A DNA stretch of 7,234 nt from Rhodobacterales bacterium (GTDB lineage: Bacteria > Pseudomonadota > Alphaproteobacteria > Rhodobacterales > Rhodobacteraceae). The notes under the pieces were generated by a model that did not search any database, had not been told where the DNA came from, and worked only from the letters and a program-made list of their open reading frames with translations. The translations under genes were made by a program, and so were the position numbers. The stretch spans positions 1-7,234 of the forward strand of contig JAAFIJ010000140.1 of assembly GCA_013298675.1 (NCBI GenBank), read 5' to 3'. Shown here piece after piece: positions 1 to 6,473 of this stretch (within the stretch, counting starts at the first letter, position 1; the number at the start of each line of letters is the position of its first letter).

Positions 1-629
1 CAACCATCGTGGTGCAAATCGTCATGATTGGCCTGATGGCGATGTCTTTTTGGTCGTGGTCGATCATTGTGCGCAAGCATCTGATGTTTCGCAATTCGCG
101 CGCCGAGGCGTCGGTGTTTGACCGCGCTTTTTGGTCGGGAGAGCCGCTGGATGAGTTGTTCGAAAAAGTGGGCCAAGATCCGCAGGGACCTTCCGAAAAG
201 ATTTTCGCGTCTGGCATGCTGGAATGGCGGCGCAGCCATCGTCAGGATGGTGGGCTGATCGCAGGCGCACAGGCGCGGATTGACCGGGCGATGGATGTGG
301 CGATTTCGCGTGAAAGTGAGGCGCTGAACAAGGGGCTCAGCTTTTTGGCAACGACCGGCTCCACTGCGCCATTTATCGGTCTGTTTGGCACGATCTGGGG
401 CATCAAGCATTCGTTTGAACAAATTGCTGTCAGCCAGAACACCAGCTTGGCCGTGGTGGCCCCCGGCATCGCAGAGGCGCTTTTGGCCACGGGTATTGGC
501 CTGATCGCGGCTATTCCTGCTGTGGTCTTTTACAACAAACTGAACTCTGACAGTGAACACATTATCGGCGGCTACGAATCTTTTGCTGACGAATTTGCGA
601 CCATCCTTTCGCGCCAGTTGGACGCGTAA
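1..629 (+). CDS. tolQ: Tol-Pal system proton channel subunit TolQ (5' partial)
   Basis: Inner-membrane TolQ, the multi-helix subunit of the TolQR proton channel that powers TolA (MotA/TolQ/ExbB family). The frame is open to the first base, with the first complete codon at position 3. The visible protein is about 208 residues against about 230 for the family, so the true start lies a few tens of codons upstream; GTG at 9 is internal. Numbering from that GTG, the end of the first membrane helix is at about 1-21 (IGLMAMSFWSWSIIV), a cytoplasmic loop at 22-110, helix 2 at about 113-140 with the signature APFIGLFGTIWGI, and helix 3 at about 153-177 with GIAEALLATGIGLIAAIPAV. The channel-lining threonines of the family correspond to T128 (LFGT) and T161 (LLAT). 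tolR starts 3 bases after the stop, as expected for co-translated, fixed-ratio partners. The family assignment is near certain; its promoter is outside the window. Confidence 0.96.
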   Translation, partial: TIVVQIVMIGLMAMSFWSWSIIVRKHLMFRNSRAEASVFDRAFWSGEPLDELFEKVGQDPQGPSEKIFASGMLEWRRSHRQDGGLIAGAQARIDRAMDVAISRESEALNKGLSFLATTGSTAPFIGLFGTIWGIKHSFEQIAVSQNTSLAVVAPGIAEALLATGIGLIAAIPAVVFYNKLNSDSEHIIGGYESFADEFATILSRQLDA

Positions 630-632
630 ACG

Positions 633-1100
633 ATGGGTGCCGGGGTCATGAAAAAATCAGGTGGGGGCGGTCGGCGCGGCAGGCGCCGAGGATCCTCTGC
701 TGCGATGAGCGAGATCAACGTCACACCATTTGTTGACGTGATGCTGGTGCTGCTGATCATCTTTATGGTGGCGGCACCGATGTTGACCGTGGGCGTGCCG
801 ATCAAGATGCCGGAAACGGCTGCGAACGCCATGCCGGATGAGCAAGAAGAGCCGCTGACAATCACCCTGACCTCTGATGGCTTGCTGGTTTTGCAAACGA
901 CAGAGATTTCGGATGAAGAGCTGATCCCCAAGCTAAAGGCCATTGCGGCGGAACGCACCAGCGACAAGGTGTTCGTGCGCGCTGATGGGGCCTTGGCCTA
1001 TGAGCGTGTGGCCCAAGTGATGGGTGCGCTAAATTCTGGCGGGTTCAATAATATTGGTCTGGTCACCGATGCCGGTGGCCCCAAGATGGGTGGCAACTAG
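633..1100 (+). CDS. tolR: Tol-Pal system proton channel subunit TolR
   Basis: TolR (ExbD/TolR family) is a single-pass inner-membrane protein whose transmembrane helix sits in the TolQ channel and carries the proton-accepting aspartate. The 155-residue protein has an Arg/Gly-rich cytoplasmic N-terminus (about 8-20, RRGRRRG), then the family signature INVTPFVDVMLVLLIIFMV (29-47) with the key Asp at position 35, and a periplasmic domain (about 52-150) that in homologues binds peptidoglycan. I chose ATG 633 because MGAGV resembles the usual N-terminus in Rhodobacterales. Upstream Shine-Dalgarno pairing is weak (GGA near 619-621), so translation may depend on ribosomes finishing tolQ. ATG 648 (MKKSGG) is an alternative start that would remove five residues and leave the helix intact. 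tolA begins 9 bases downstream. Confidence 0.96.
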   Translation: MGAGVMKKSGGGGRRGRRRGSSAAMSEINVTPFVDVMLVLLIIFMVAAPMLTVGVPIKMPETAANAMPDEQEEPLTITLTSDGLLVLQTTEISDEELIPKLKAIAAERTSDKVFVRADGALAYERVAQVMGALNSGGFNNIGLVTDAGGPKMGGN

Positions 1101-1109
1101 GTCCGCACC

Positions 1110-2273
1110 ATGGACAGGGGTACAACCATATCGGCGCTTGGCCATGCGGGCCTGATCCTCTGGGTGGTTCTGGGGGACTTTTTCTTTGCGCCCAACATTC
1201 CGCCGCCTATGGAGGTGGCCACGGTTGATCTAGTGTCGGCCGCAGATTTTGCCGCTTTGGAGGCGTCTGCGCCCAAGCCCAAACCGGCACCGGAAAAGCC
1301 CGCCGAACAACCCACGGTAAAGCCGCCAAAGCCTGTCGTGGCTGATTTGCCGGAGCCGACCCCGGTTGAGCCTATTGCAGAGATTGACCCGACGGTCCCG
1401 GTCGATCCAGCGCCGCAGCCGATTGAGGCACCTGAACCTGTGGCCCCGATTGCCGCAGATGAGCAACCCATTCCTGTACCCACGACCTCTGAAGAGGCGA
1501 CACCTCGGCCGATCGACAGGGTTGCCGCAGTGCCTGTCGACGATCAAACCGACACGCCGGAAATCGCCGATACTGCCACGGCAGCGGTGTCGCCAGACGC
1601 GCTGCCTGATGCGCCGGTTGTGACTGAAGAAAAACCCGCCGCGTCCCCGGAAGAGGCCGCACCCGTGATTGTCACCGAAGCCGTCGATACCCAAGACAAC
1701 GCGCCGCAACTGGCCCCGACATCCAGCCGCCGCCCACAATCGCGGCCAGAAAAGCCCGCGGAAAAGCCGGTAGAGGAGACACCTACCGAAACGCCACCAG
1801 AAACACCCGCAGAACCGCAAGTCGCAGACACCACCGATGCCGACGCAGAGGCCCTTGCCGCAGCACTGGCTGAGGCGGTTACCGAAGATCCGGCGACCAC
1901 GGACCCCGCAACGGATTCGGGTGCTGCCGATGCCGCCCTACCCGAAGGCCCACCGATGAGCGCGGGTCAAGTCGAAGGTCTGCGCGTCGCAATCAACAAA
2001 TGCTGGAACGTGGGTCAGTTGTCGTCCGAGGCTCTGCACGTGACCGTCACCATCCGCGTGGAAATGCAACCCGACGGCAAACCTGACGCTGCCAGCATTC
2101 AAATGGTTGGCTATGAGGGCGGCACCGATGCCGCAGCCGAGAAGGCCTATGAGGCCGGTCGTCGTGCCGTTCTGCGCTGCGCCAAAGACGGCTATGACCT
2201 GCCGCCAGATCAATACGACCAATGGAGCGTTCTGAACCTTGTGTTTGACCCGTCAGGCATGAGGTTACGATGA
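1110..2273 (+). CDS. tolA: TolA, TonB-like force transducer of the Tol-Pal system
   Basis: TolA connects the TolQR motor in the inner membrane to TolB/Pal at the outer membrane. The 387-residue protein shows one N-terminal helix (about 7-27) with the S-x3-H pattern (S8, H12) that TonB and TolA use to engage their motor. A long periplasmic linker (about 51-280) is rich in Pro, Glu, Ala and Thr. A compact C-terminal domain (about 287-387) has INKCWNVG, VTVTIRVEMQPDGKP and a final strand WSVLNLVFDP, as in TolA domain III. Cys298 and Cys357 could form a disulfide. The linker is proline-rich like TonB, unlike the long alpha-helical Lys/Ala/Glu linker of E. coli TolA. The Shine-Dalgarno AGG (1099-1101) overlaps the tolR stop codon and sits 8 bases before ATG. 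Identity rests on C-terminal fold features plus position between tolR and tolB; a 'TonB family' label would be equally defensible by sequence alone. Confidence 0.92.
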   Translation: MDRGTTISALGHAGLILWVVLGDFFFAPNIPPPMEVATVDLVSAADFAALEASAPKPKPAPEKPAEQPTVKPPKPVVADLPEPTPVEPIAEIDPTVPVDPAPQPIEAPEPVAPIAADEQPIPVPTTSEEATPRPIDRVAAVPVDDQTDTPEIADTATAAVSPDALPDAPVVTEEKPAASPEEAAPVIVTEAVDTQDNAPQLAPTSSRRPQSRPEKPAEKPVEETPTETPPETPAEPQVADTTDADAEALAAALAEAVTEDPATTDPATDSGAADAALPEGPPMSAGQVEGLRVAINKCWNVGQLSSEALHVTVTIRVEMQPDGKPDAASIQMVGYEGGTDAAAEKAYEAGRRAVLRCAKDGYDLPPDQYDQWSVLNLVFDPSGMRLR

Positions 2274-2330
2274 CCAAGCATAAATCCCCTTTCCTTTGGT
2301 GCCTTTTTGCCATCGGACCCCCTAACCTGA

Positions 2331-2345
2331 GGGCCAAGACGGCCC
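2331..2345 (+). repeat. Short hairpin upstream of tolB
   Basis: Perfect inverted repeat GGGCC-AAGAC-GGCCC: a five-base-pair all-GC stem with a five-base loop, ending 32 bases before the tolB start codon. No T-run follows, so it is not an intrinsic terminator. It could stabilise the tolB leader or mark processing between tolA and tolB, or be chance in GC-rich DNA. Confidence 0.35.
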
Positions 2346-2368
2346 ATTCGCGCAATCCCGTGAAAAAC

Positions 2369-2373
2369 GAGGA
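2369..2373 (+). promoter_or_regulatory. Ribosome binding site selecting the tolB start
   Basis: GAGGA lies four bases before ATG 2378. It supports this ATG, which begins a textbook signal peptide, over the upstream in-frame ATG at 2270. The spacing is slightly short but within the usual range. Confidence 0.65.
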
Positions 2374-2377
2374 CCCT

Positions 2378-3706
2378 ATGAAAACCTTACGCTCATTGAC
2401 AACCGCCGTGCTGTTTGGCCTGATCGGGCTTGGCGCCGTGACCCAGCCTGCGCAGGCAGAGCTGACGATCCGTTTTACCGATGGTGAAATAGAACCGATG
2501 CCCTTTGCCGCCCCCGATTTCATCGCAGAAACTGGCGGGGCCGAGGAATACGCCCGCAACATCGCGCGGGTTGTGGCTAGTGACCTTGCTGGCACCGGGT
2601 TGTTTCGTGAAATCGGATCAGAGGCCTATATCAGCGGCATCAGCAGTTTTGACGCGCCGGTTGCGTTCAATGACTGGCAGGCGATCAATGCGCAGGCACT
2701 GATCACCGGGGCTGTTCAGGCTAGTGGCGACCAGATTTTGGTCAAGTTCCGCCTGTTTGACGTCTATTCCGGGCAGCCTTTGGGTGACGGCCTGCAGTTT
2801 GCGGGCACGCCGGGCAGCTGGCGTCGCATGGCGCATAAGGTGGCCGATGCTGTTTATGGGCGCATCACGGGTGAGGGCCCCTATTTCGACAGCCGCGTGG
2901 TTTATGTGGCCGAAAGTGGTCCGAAAAACCAACGTCAAAAGCGTCTTGCCGTCATGGATTACGATGGCGCTAATGTCAGCTATCTGACCGACAGCTCATC
3001 TATCGTGCTGGCACCGCGGTTCTCGCCCTCTGGTGACCGGATATTGTTCACCTCATATTCATCCGGCTTTCCGCAAATTTATCTGATGGACGTGGCCAGC
3101 CTGAACGTGCGGTCCTTGGGTGAACAGCCCGGCACCATGACCTTTGCGCCACGCTTTTCACCTGACGGCAACACCGTGGTCTTCAGCCTTGAACGCGGTG
3201 GCAATTCCGACATCTATGCGCTGGATATCGGGTCTGGCGCGTTAAGCCAGCTGACCAACGCGCCGTCCATTGAAACGGCCCCATCCTATAGCCCTGACGG
3301 CAGCCAAATCGTGTTCGAGTCTGACCGCTCGGGCACCCAGCAGATCTATGTGATGAGCGCGGGCGGCGGTGAGGCGCGGCGCATCTCGGCCGGCAAAGGG
3401 CGCTACGGTACCCCTGTTTGGTCGCCACGCGGCGACATGATCGCCTTTACCAAGCAAAATGAGGGCCGTTTTCACATCGGTGTCATGCTGACCGATGGCG
3501 GCGAAGAGCGGCTTTTGTCAGCGTCATTCCTGGATGAGGGCCCAACTTGGGCACCAAACGGAAGGGTGATCATGTTCATGCGCGAGTCTGCTGGTGCGAG
3601 CGGCCAATCCACGCTGATGTCGGTCGATATTTCGGGCCGCAACTTGCGTGCGATCCCGACTGAAGGCGCTGCTTCTGACCCTGCTTGGTCGCCACTTCTG
3701 CCATAA
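2378..3706 (+). CDS. tolB: Tol-Pal system periplasmic beta-propeller protein TolB
   Basis: TolB is the soluble periplasmic component that switches between binding TolA and binding Pal. From ATG 2378 it is 442 residues, normal for the family. A Sec signal peptide (1-27: charged MKTLR, hydrophobic core, cleavage after AQA) is followed by mature ELTIRF. The N-terminal alpha/beta domain spans about 28-165. A six-bladed propeller follows (about 170-442), with repeated FSPxG / YSPDG / WSPRG / WAPNG turns at about 215, 260, 304, 348 and 391, and matching strands such as IYLMDVAS, IYALDIGS and IYVMSAGG. Starting at 2378 puts the signal peptide at the N-terminus. An in-frame start at 2270 with its own Shine-Dalgarno would add 36 residues ahead of it. 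It is followed by a 104-base gap before pal. Confidence 0.97.
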   Translation: MKTLRSLTTAVLFGLIGLGAVTQPAQAELTIRFTDGEIEPMPFAAPDFIAETGGAEEYARNIARVVASDLAGTGLFREIGSEAYISGISSFDAPVAFNDWQAINAQALITGAVQASGDQILVKFRLFDVYSGQPLGDGLQFAGTPGSWRRMAHKVADAVYGRITGEGPYFDSRVVYVAESGPKNQRQKRLAVMDYDGANVSYLTDSSSIVLAPRFSPSGDRILFTSYSSGFPQIYLMDVASLNVRSLGEQPGTMTFAPRFSPDGNTVVFSLERGGNSDIYALDIGSGALSQLTNAPSIETAPSYSPDGSQIVFESDRSGTQQIYVMSAGGGEARRISAGKGRYGTPVWSPRGDMIAFTKQNEGRFHIGVMLTDGGEERLLSASFLDEGPTWAPNGRVIMFMRESAGASGQSTLMSVDISGRNLRAIPTEGAASDPAWSPLLP

Positions 3707-3714
3707 TGCAATTC

Positions 3715-3754
3715 TGCGCCGCACTTAAATTCCTGTGATTCACAAAGCGGCGCA
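3715..3754 (+). repeat. Inverted repeat in the tolB-pal spacer
   Basis: Perfect eight-base arms TGCGCCGC (3715-3722) and GCGGCGCA (3747-3754) enclose an AT-richer 24-base loop, beginning 9 bases after the tolB stop. In RNA this would be a stable stem. No T-run follows the right arm, so it is unlikely to be a full intrinsic terminator. A partial attenuator, an mRNA 3' stabiliser or processing site that sets the Pal:TolB ratio, or a protein operator are all possible. The perfect GC arms in an otherwise AT-rich spacer argue against pure chance. Confidence 0.5.
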
Positions 3755-3765
3755 AACCTGATAAG
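3739..3765 (+). promoter_or_regulatory. Possible internal promoter for pal-cpoB-tilS
   Basis: TTCACA (3739-3744, five of six matches to the sigma-70 -35) is followed after 15 bases by GATAAG (3760-3765, four of six matches to the -10). The spacer is shorter than the 17-base ideal, so this is weak. It lies in the only AT-rich part of the tolB-pal gap, and internal promoters in tol-pal clusters are known in other bacteria. The site overlaps the loop and right arm of the inverted repeat. Confidence 0.25.
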
Positions 3766-3810
3766 AACAAGGCCAATCGAGCCAAAAAATCCAAAATAAA
3801 GGGTACACCC

Positions 3811-4335
3811 ATGACGCTGTTTCCAAAGGCCCTCTTGATCGTCGCAGCATTCGGCCTTGCTGCTTGTAACAATCCTGATCGCTATGGAAATGGCGCGGGT
3901 GCTGGTGCGGGCCAAAATGGCGCCGGTGGCATTGATGTCAATGGCTTGGGCGATCCGAGTGATCCACGCTCTATCGCCTATTTCAACCAGTCCATTGGTG
4001 ACCGCGTGTTGTTTGCCGTCGATCAATCGACGATCTCTCCCGAAGGTCGCGGCATTTTGGCAGGCCAAGCCCAGTGGCTGCAGACTAACGCGGATTACGC
4101 GATAATCATCGAAGGCCATGCGGACGAGCAGGGCACACGCGAATATAACTTGGCGCTTGGTGCACGTCGTGCTGCTGCGGTCCAAGACTTCCTGATCTCG
4201 CAAGGCGTGGCACCTACCCGCATGCGCACCATCTCTTATGGCAAAGAGCGTCCACTAGAGGTTTGCTCTGACGAGGCTTGCTATAGCAAGAACCGTCGCG
4301 CGGTAACTGTGCTGTCGGCTGGTCTGGGGGCCTGA
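3811..4335 (+). CDS. pal: Peptidoglycan-associated lipoprotein Pal
   Basis: Pal is an outer-membrane lipoprotein that tethers the outer membrane to peptidoglycan and concentrates at the division site through TolB. The 174-residue protein has a lipoprotein signal with lipobox LAAC, lipidated Cys19, followed by Asn, which gives no inner-membrane retention signal. A flexible Gly/Ala/Asn linker (about 20-48) precedes an OmpA-like domain (about 57-172). This contains EGHADEQGTREYNLALGARRA (101-121), where D105 and the Arg pair R119/R120 include the residues that contact diaminopimelate in the family. It ends with NRRAVTVL. Cys152 and Cys157 form a CSDEAC pair that could be a disulfide. A Shine-Dalgarno-like AAAGGG ends 7 bases before ATG. 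cpoB starts four bases after the stop. Confidence 0.97.
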   Translation: MTLFPKALLIVAAFGLAACNNPDRYGNGAGAGAGQNGAGGIDVNGLGDPSDPRSIAYFNQSIGDRVLFAVDQSTISPEGRGILAGQAQWLQTNADYAIIIEGHADEQGTREYNLALGARRAAAVQDFLISQGVAPTRMRTISYGKERPLEVCSDEACYSKNRRAVTVLSAGLGA

Positions 4336-4339
4336 TCTG

Positions 4340-5182
4340 ATGCGTTGGCTGGTTCTGTGCCTTACTCTCGTCGCTATGCCTGCGCTGGCGCAGGACAAGG
4401 CGCAGACTTTGGCTGATATCAAAGCGGAACTTGGCCTGTTGATGGCCGAGTTCAATGCGCTCAAGGGCGAACTGGTCGCCTCGGGTGCTTCGGGGTCGTC
4501 AAGTGGCGGTGGTGACGCCCTGCAACGCCTCGACGCGATTGAGGCGGAGTTGATGCGCCTGACCTCAAAGACCGAAGAGGTCGAACTTAAGGTCAATCGT
4601 GTAACTGCCGATGGGACCAACCGGATTGGGGATATTGAGTTTCGTTTGTGCGAAGTGACTGAGGGTTGCGATATCGCAACGCTTGGCGACACCCCGGTAT
4701 TGGGTGGTGAAGTGGCCGACATCGCGCCGGCACCTGCCGATGTCGCGGTGGGCACAGACCCAGCCGCCACTGACCCCGCTGCGGGTGGCGCTGAACTTGC
4801 CATGGGTGAACAAAAGGACTTTGACCGGGCCAAGGAGGTGCTCGCCACCGGTGACTTTCGCACCGCCGCTGACCTCTTTGCGACCTTTGCGCAATCCTAT
4901 CCTGGCGGGCCACTAAGCCAAGAAGCGGAGTATTTGCGCGGCGAGGCGCTGACCCAACTGGGAGAAACAGCAGAAGCCGCCCGCGCCTATCTTGGTGCGT
5001 TTTCGGGCAAACCCGAAGGCCCGTTTGCCCCCGACGCCTTGTTGAAACTTGGTCAGTCTTTGGGCGTGTTGGGCCAGACGCCAGAGGCCTGTGTGACCTT
5101 GGCCGAAGTTGGCACACGGTTCCCCGGCACAATCCAGCAAACAAATGCTGAAGTGTCGATGCAGGGGCTTGCTTGCCAGTAA
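4340..5182 (+). CDS. cpoB: CpoB (YbgF), Tol-Pal-associated periplasmic TPR protein
   Basis: CpoB binds TolA and in E. coli coordinates PBP1B/LpoB septal peptidoglycan synthesis with outer-membrane constriction. The 280-residue protein has a signal peptide (1-17, cleavage after PALA, mature QDKAQTL). A helical, coiled-coil-like trimerisation segment follows (about 21-100, with a Gly/Ser break SGSSSGGGD at 51-59), then an acidic Ala/Pro linker (about 120-155). Three TPR-like helical hairpins (about 159-190, 195-228, 232-265) carry the family pattern FDRAKEVLATGDFRTAADLF and YPGGPLSQEAEYLRGEAL. Cys104/Cys110 and Cys251/Cys279 are the mature cysteines, an even number compatible with disulfides. 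The start is four bases after the pal stop, with a G-run (4326-4330) upstream. The last ten bases overlap tilS. It is slightly longer than E. coli CpoB (263). Confidence 0.93.
   Translation: MRWLVLCLTLVAMPALAQDKAQTLADIKAELGLLMAEFNALKGELVASGASGSSSGGGDALQRLDAIEAELMRLTSKTEEVELKVNRVTADGTNRIGDIEFRLCEVTEGCDIATLGDTPVLGGEVADIAPAPADVAVGTDPAATDPAAGGAELAMGEQKDFDRAKEVLATGDFRTAADLFATFAQSYPGGPLSQEAEYLRGEALTQLGETAEAARAYLGAFSGKPEGPFAPDALLKLGQSLGVLGQTPEACVTLAEVGTRFPGTIQQTNAEVSMQGLACQ
5163..5167 (+). promoter_or_regulatory. Ribosome binding site for tilS inside cpoB
   Basis: AGGGG lies within the last codons of cpoB and five bases before the proposed TTG start of tilS. It decides the start: there is no in-frame ATG or GTG before the ATP-binding loop, and the first ATG (MAML) falls inside or after the SGGGDS motif. 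Confidence 0.6.
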
Positions 5183-6402
5183 TCGACCTATCCGCACTCT
5201 TTCTAAAAGGTCTGGGGGCTGCGCAAACCGCACCTCTGGGCCTTGCTGTTTCTGGGGGTGGTGACAGCATGGCAATGCTGTATCTGGCACATCAGTCGGG
5301 CCTTTTGTTTCAGGTGGCAACGGTTGATCATGGTCTGCGTGAAGGTGCCGCCGCCGAGGCGCGCATGGTTGCCGATGTTTGTGCCCGACTAGGCGTTTTA
5401 CATCAGACTCTTGAGTGGCGCGGTTGGGACGGGCAAGGCAACATTCAAGACACCGCCCGCCGGGCCCGTCGCAAACTGTTGGCGGATTGGGCGGCGCAAA
5501 AAAGCCTGCGCCATATTGCCTTGGCCCACACGGCCGATGACCTTGCCGAGGGTCTGCTGATGCGCCTTGCGCGTGGAGCGGGACTGGACGGGTTGGCAGC
5601 CATGCAACCAACTTGGCCCGAGGCAGGTGTAGCATGGCATCGCCCTTTGCTTGGCGCGACGCGTCAAACGCTGCGTGACTACCTTGTCGCGTCGGGCGGG
5701 GTTTGGGCCGACGACCCGTCAAATGATTCCGATCGGTTTGAGCGCGTCCGCGTGCGTAAGGCACTGCGTGTCTTGGCACCCTTGGGGATCAATGCGTCCA
5801 AGTTGGCCGAGGTATCATCGCATCTGCGCGACGCAAGAGCCGCTTTGGACGCGGTGACCGATATGGCATCAACCTTGTTTGTTCCCCATCGGGGAACCGT
5901 TCGGTTTGCCATTGCTGAATTTGCGGCGCAGCCAACGGAAATTCAACGCCGTCTGTTGCAGCGGGTGCTCATGTGGATATCGCCAGGTGATTACGGCCCA
6001 AGGGGCGGCGCGTTGCAACGCCTGCGCCTCAGTTTGGTGGGTCATCAAAGCGCTACACTTGCGGGTTGTCGCTTTGTCGTGAAAAACGGCGTCGTGCTGG
6101 TCTTTCGGGAATTGAAGGCCGCGGGTGCGCCGGTCGCGCAAAATATGCTTTGGGATGGGCGCTGGCGGATTGAAGGGCCGATTGTCGATGGGGCTACCAT
6201 TGGGGCGCTGACGGCGCTTGGCCTTGCGCAAATTCCCGACTGGCGCGCCAGTGGGGTTGCGCGCGCAGCCTTGCTATCTAGCCCCGCTCTCTGGGTTGGG
6301 CCTAGACTTATCGCCGCACCCTGTGCTGATTTTGGGGAGGAATGGTCCGCAAACGCCTATCCGGGACCACAAGGCTTGAATTCTTGTACTTTATCGCATT
6401 GA
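5173..6402 (+). CDS. tilS: tRNA(Ile)-lysidine synthetase TilS
   Basis: TilS converts C34 of the CAU anticodon of tRNA(Ile2) to lysidine using ATP and lysine in the cytoplasm, so that the tRNA reads AUA and is charged with isoleucine. The 409-residue protein shows the PP-loop SGGGDS (27-32), TVDHGLR (50-56), NIQDTARRARR (90-100), ALAHTADDLAEGLLMRLARG (116-135) and the TilS-specific DPSNDSDRFERVRVRK (181-196). A reduced C-terminal region includes TLAGCRF (295-301). It is a little shorter than the E. coli enzyme (432). The start is a TTG at 5173, ten bases inside cpoB and preceded by AGGGG, implying translational coupling. Within the PP-loop family motif usually written H-x-x-DDQxET, this protein has DDLAEG; the aspartates are kept, so activity is expected. 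The essential function makes co-transcription with Tol-Pal notable. Confidence 0.95.
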   Translation: MPVIDLSALFLKGLGAAQTAPLGLAVSGGGDSMAMLYLAHQSGLLFQVATVDHGLREGAAAEARMVADVCARLGVLHQTLEWRGWDGQGNIQDTARRARRKLLADWAAQKSLRHIALAHTADDLAEGLLMRLARGAGLDGLAAMQPTWPEAGVAWHRPLLGATRQTLRDYLVASGGVWADDPSNDSDRFERVRVRKALRVLAPLGINASKLAEVSSHLRDARAALDAVTDMASTLFVPHRGTVRFAIAEFAAQPTEIQRRLLQRVLMWISPGDYGPRGGALQRLRLSLVGHQSATLAGCRFVVKNGVVLVFRELKAAGAPVAQNMLWDGRWRIEGPIVDGATIGALTALGLAQIPDWRASGVARAALLSSPALWVGPRLIAAPCADFGEEWSANAYPGPQGLNSCTLSH

Positions 6403-6425
6403 AGCTGCGCAAGTTATCTCTATCT
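6398..6425 (+). promoter_or_regulatory. Possible ftsH promoter
   Basis: ATTGAA (6398-6403) and CTATCT (6420-6425) are separated by 16 bases and resemble the alphaproteobacterial housekeeping pattern CTTGAC-N17-CTATAT (four and five of six matches). The -35 part overlaps the tilS stop codon. ftsH is heat-shock controlled in several bacteria. The -35 core TTGAA is shared with heat-shock promoters, but I cannot distinguish the sigma factors from sequence. Confidence 0.35.
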
Positions 6426-6436
6426 TAAGCATAATC

Positions 6437-6465
6437 GCCGAAGTTGACCCCAAATGGGTCTCGGC
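6437..6465 (+). repeat. Bulged hairpin in the ftsH leader
   Basis: Outer arms GCCGA (6437-6441) and TCGGC (6461-6465) flank inner arms GACCC (6446-6450) and GGGTC (6456-6460), with a four-base bulge AGTT on the left side and a CAAAT loop: ten base pairs in all. No T-run follows, so an intrinsic terminator for tilS is unlikely. It lies between the candidate promoter and the ribosome binding site and ends eight bases before the latter, so it would be part of the 5' untranslated RNA of ftsH. Confidence 0.5.
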
Positions 6466-6473
6466 CCTGTAAC

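Larger units (their letters stand above)
2274..2377 (+). other. tolA-tolB spacer with in-frame tolB upstream extension
   Basis: These 104 bases separate the tolA stop from the likely tolB start. The tolB frame is open through the whole spacer, back to an ATG at 2270 that overlaps the tolA stop as ATGA and has a GAGG (2261-2264) five bases upstream. It is therefore either an untranslated leader or a 36-codon N-terminal extension of TolB. It begins pyrimidine-rich (about 2285-2310), and I see no convincing -35/-10 pair. Confidence 0.5.

Noticed and set aside
9..11. GTG 9 as the real start of tolQ
   Set aside because: The frame is open upstream to the window edge, and starting at 9 would cut the first membrane helix in half and leave the protein shorter than the family.
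1230..1820. Long open frame on the - strand within tolA (196 codons, Arg/Cys/Gly-rich)
   Set aside because: It is the complement of the Pro/Ala/Glu-rich tolA linker. Its biased composition follows from the tolA codons, it resembles no family, and the + strand gene is secure.
3737..3741. GATTC in the tolB-pal gap, a possible CcrM (GANTC) methylation site overlapping the candidate -35
   Set aside because: GANTC occurs by chance many times in a window of this size and also appears inside the genes. A single site is no evidence for cell-cycle control.
3472..4203. 243-codon open frame on the - strand across the tolB-pal gap
   Set aside because: It covers the 3' end of tolB and most of pal, both with clear domain signatures. 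No domain, signal or convincing start context was seen in the antisense product.
4913..5779. 288-codon open frame on the - strand across cpoB and tilS
   Set aside because: It spans two well-supported genes, its protein is Arg/Pro/His-rich low-information sequence typical of antisense shadows in GC-rich DNA, and it has no recognisable domain.
6437..6465. Reading the ftsH leader hairpin as an intrinsic terminator of tilS
   Set aside because: No T-run follows the right arm (the next bases are CCTGTAACGG) and the stem is interrupted by a four-base bulge.
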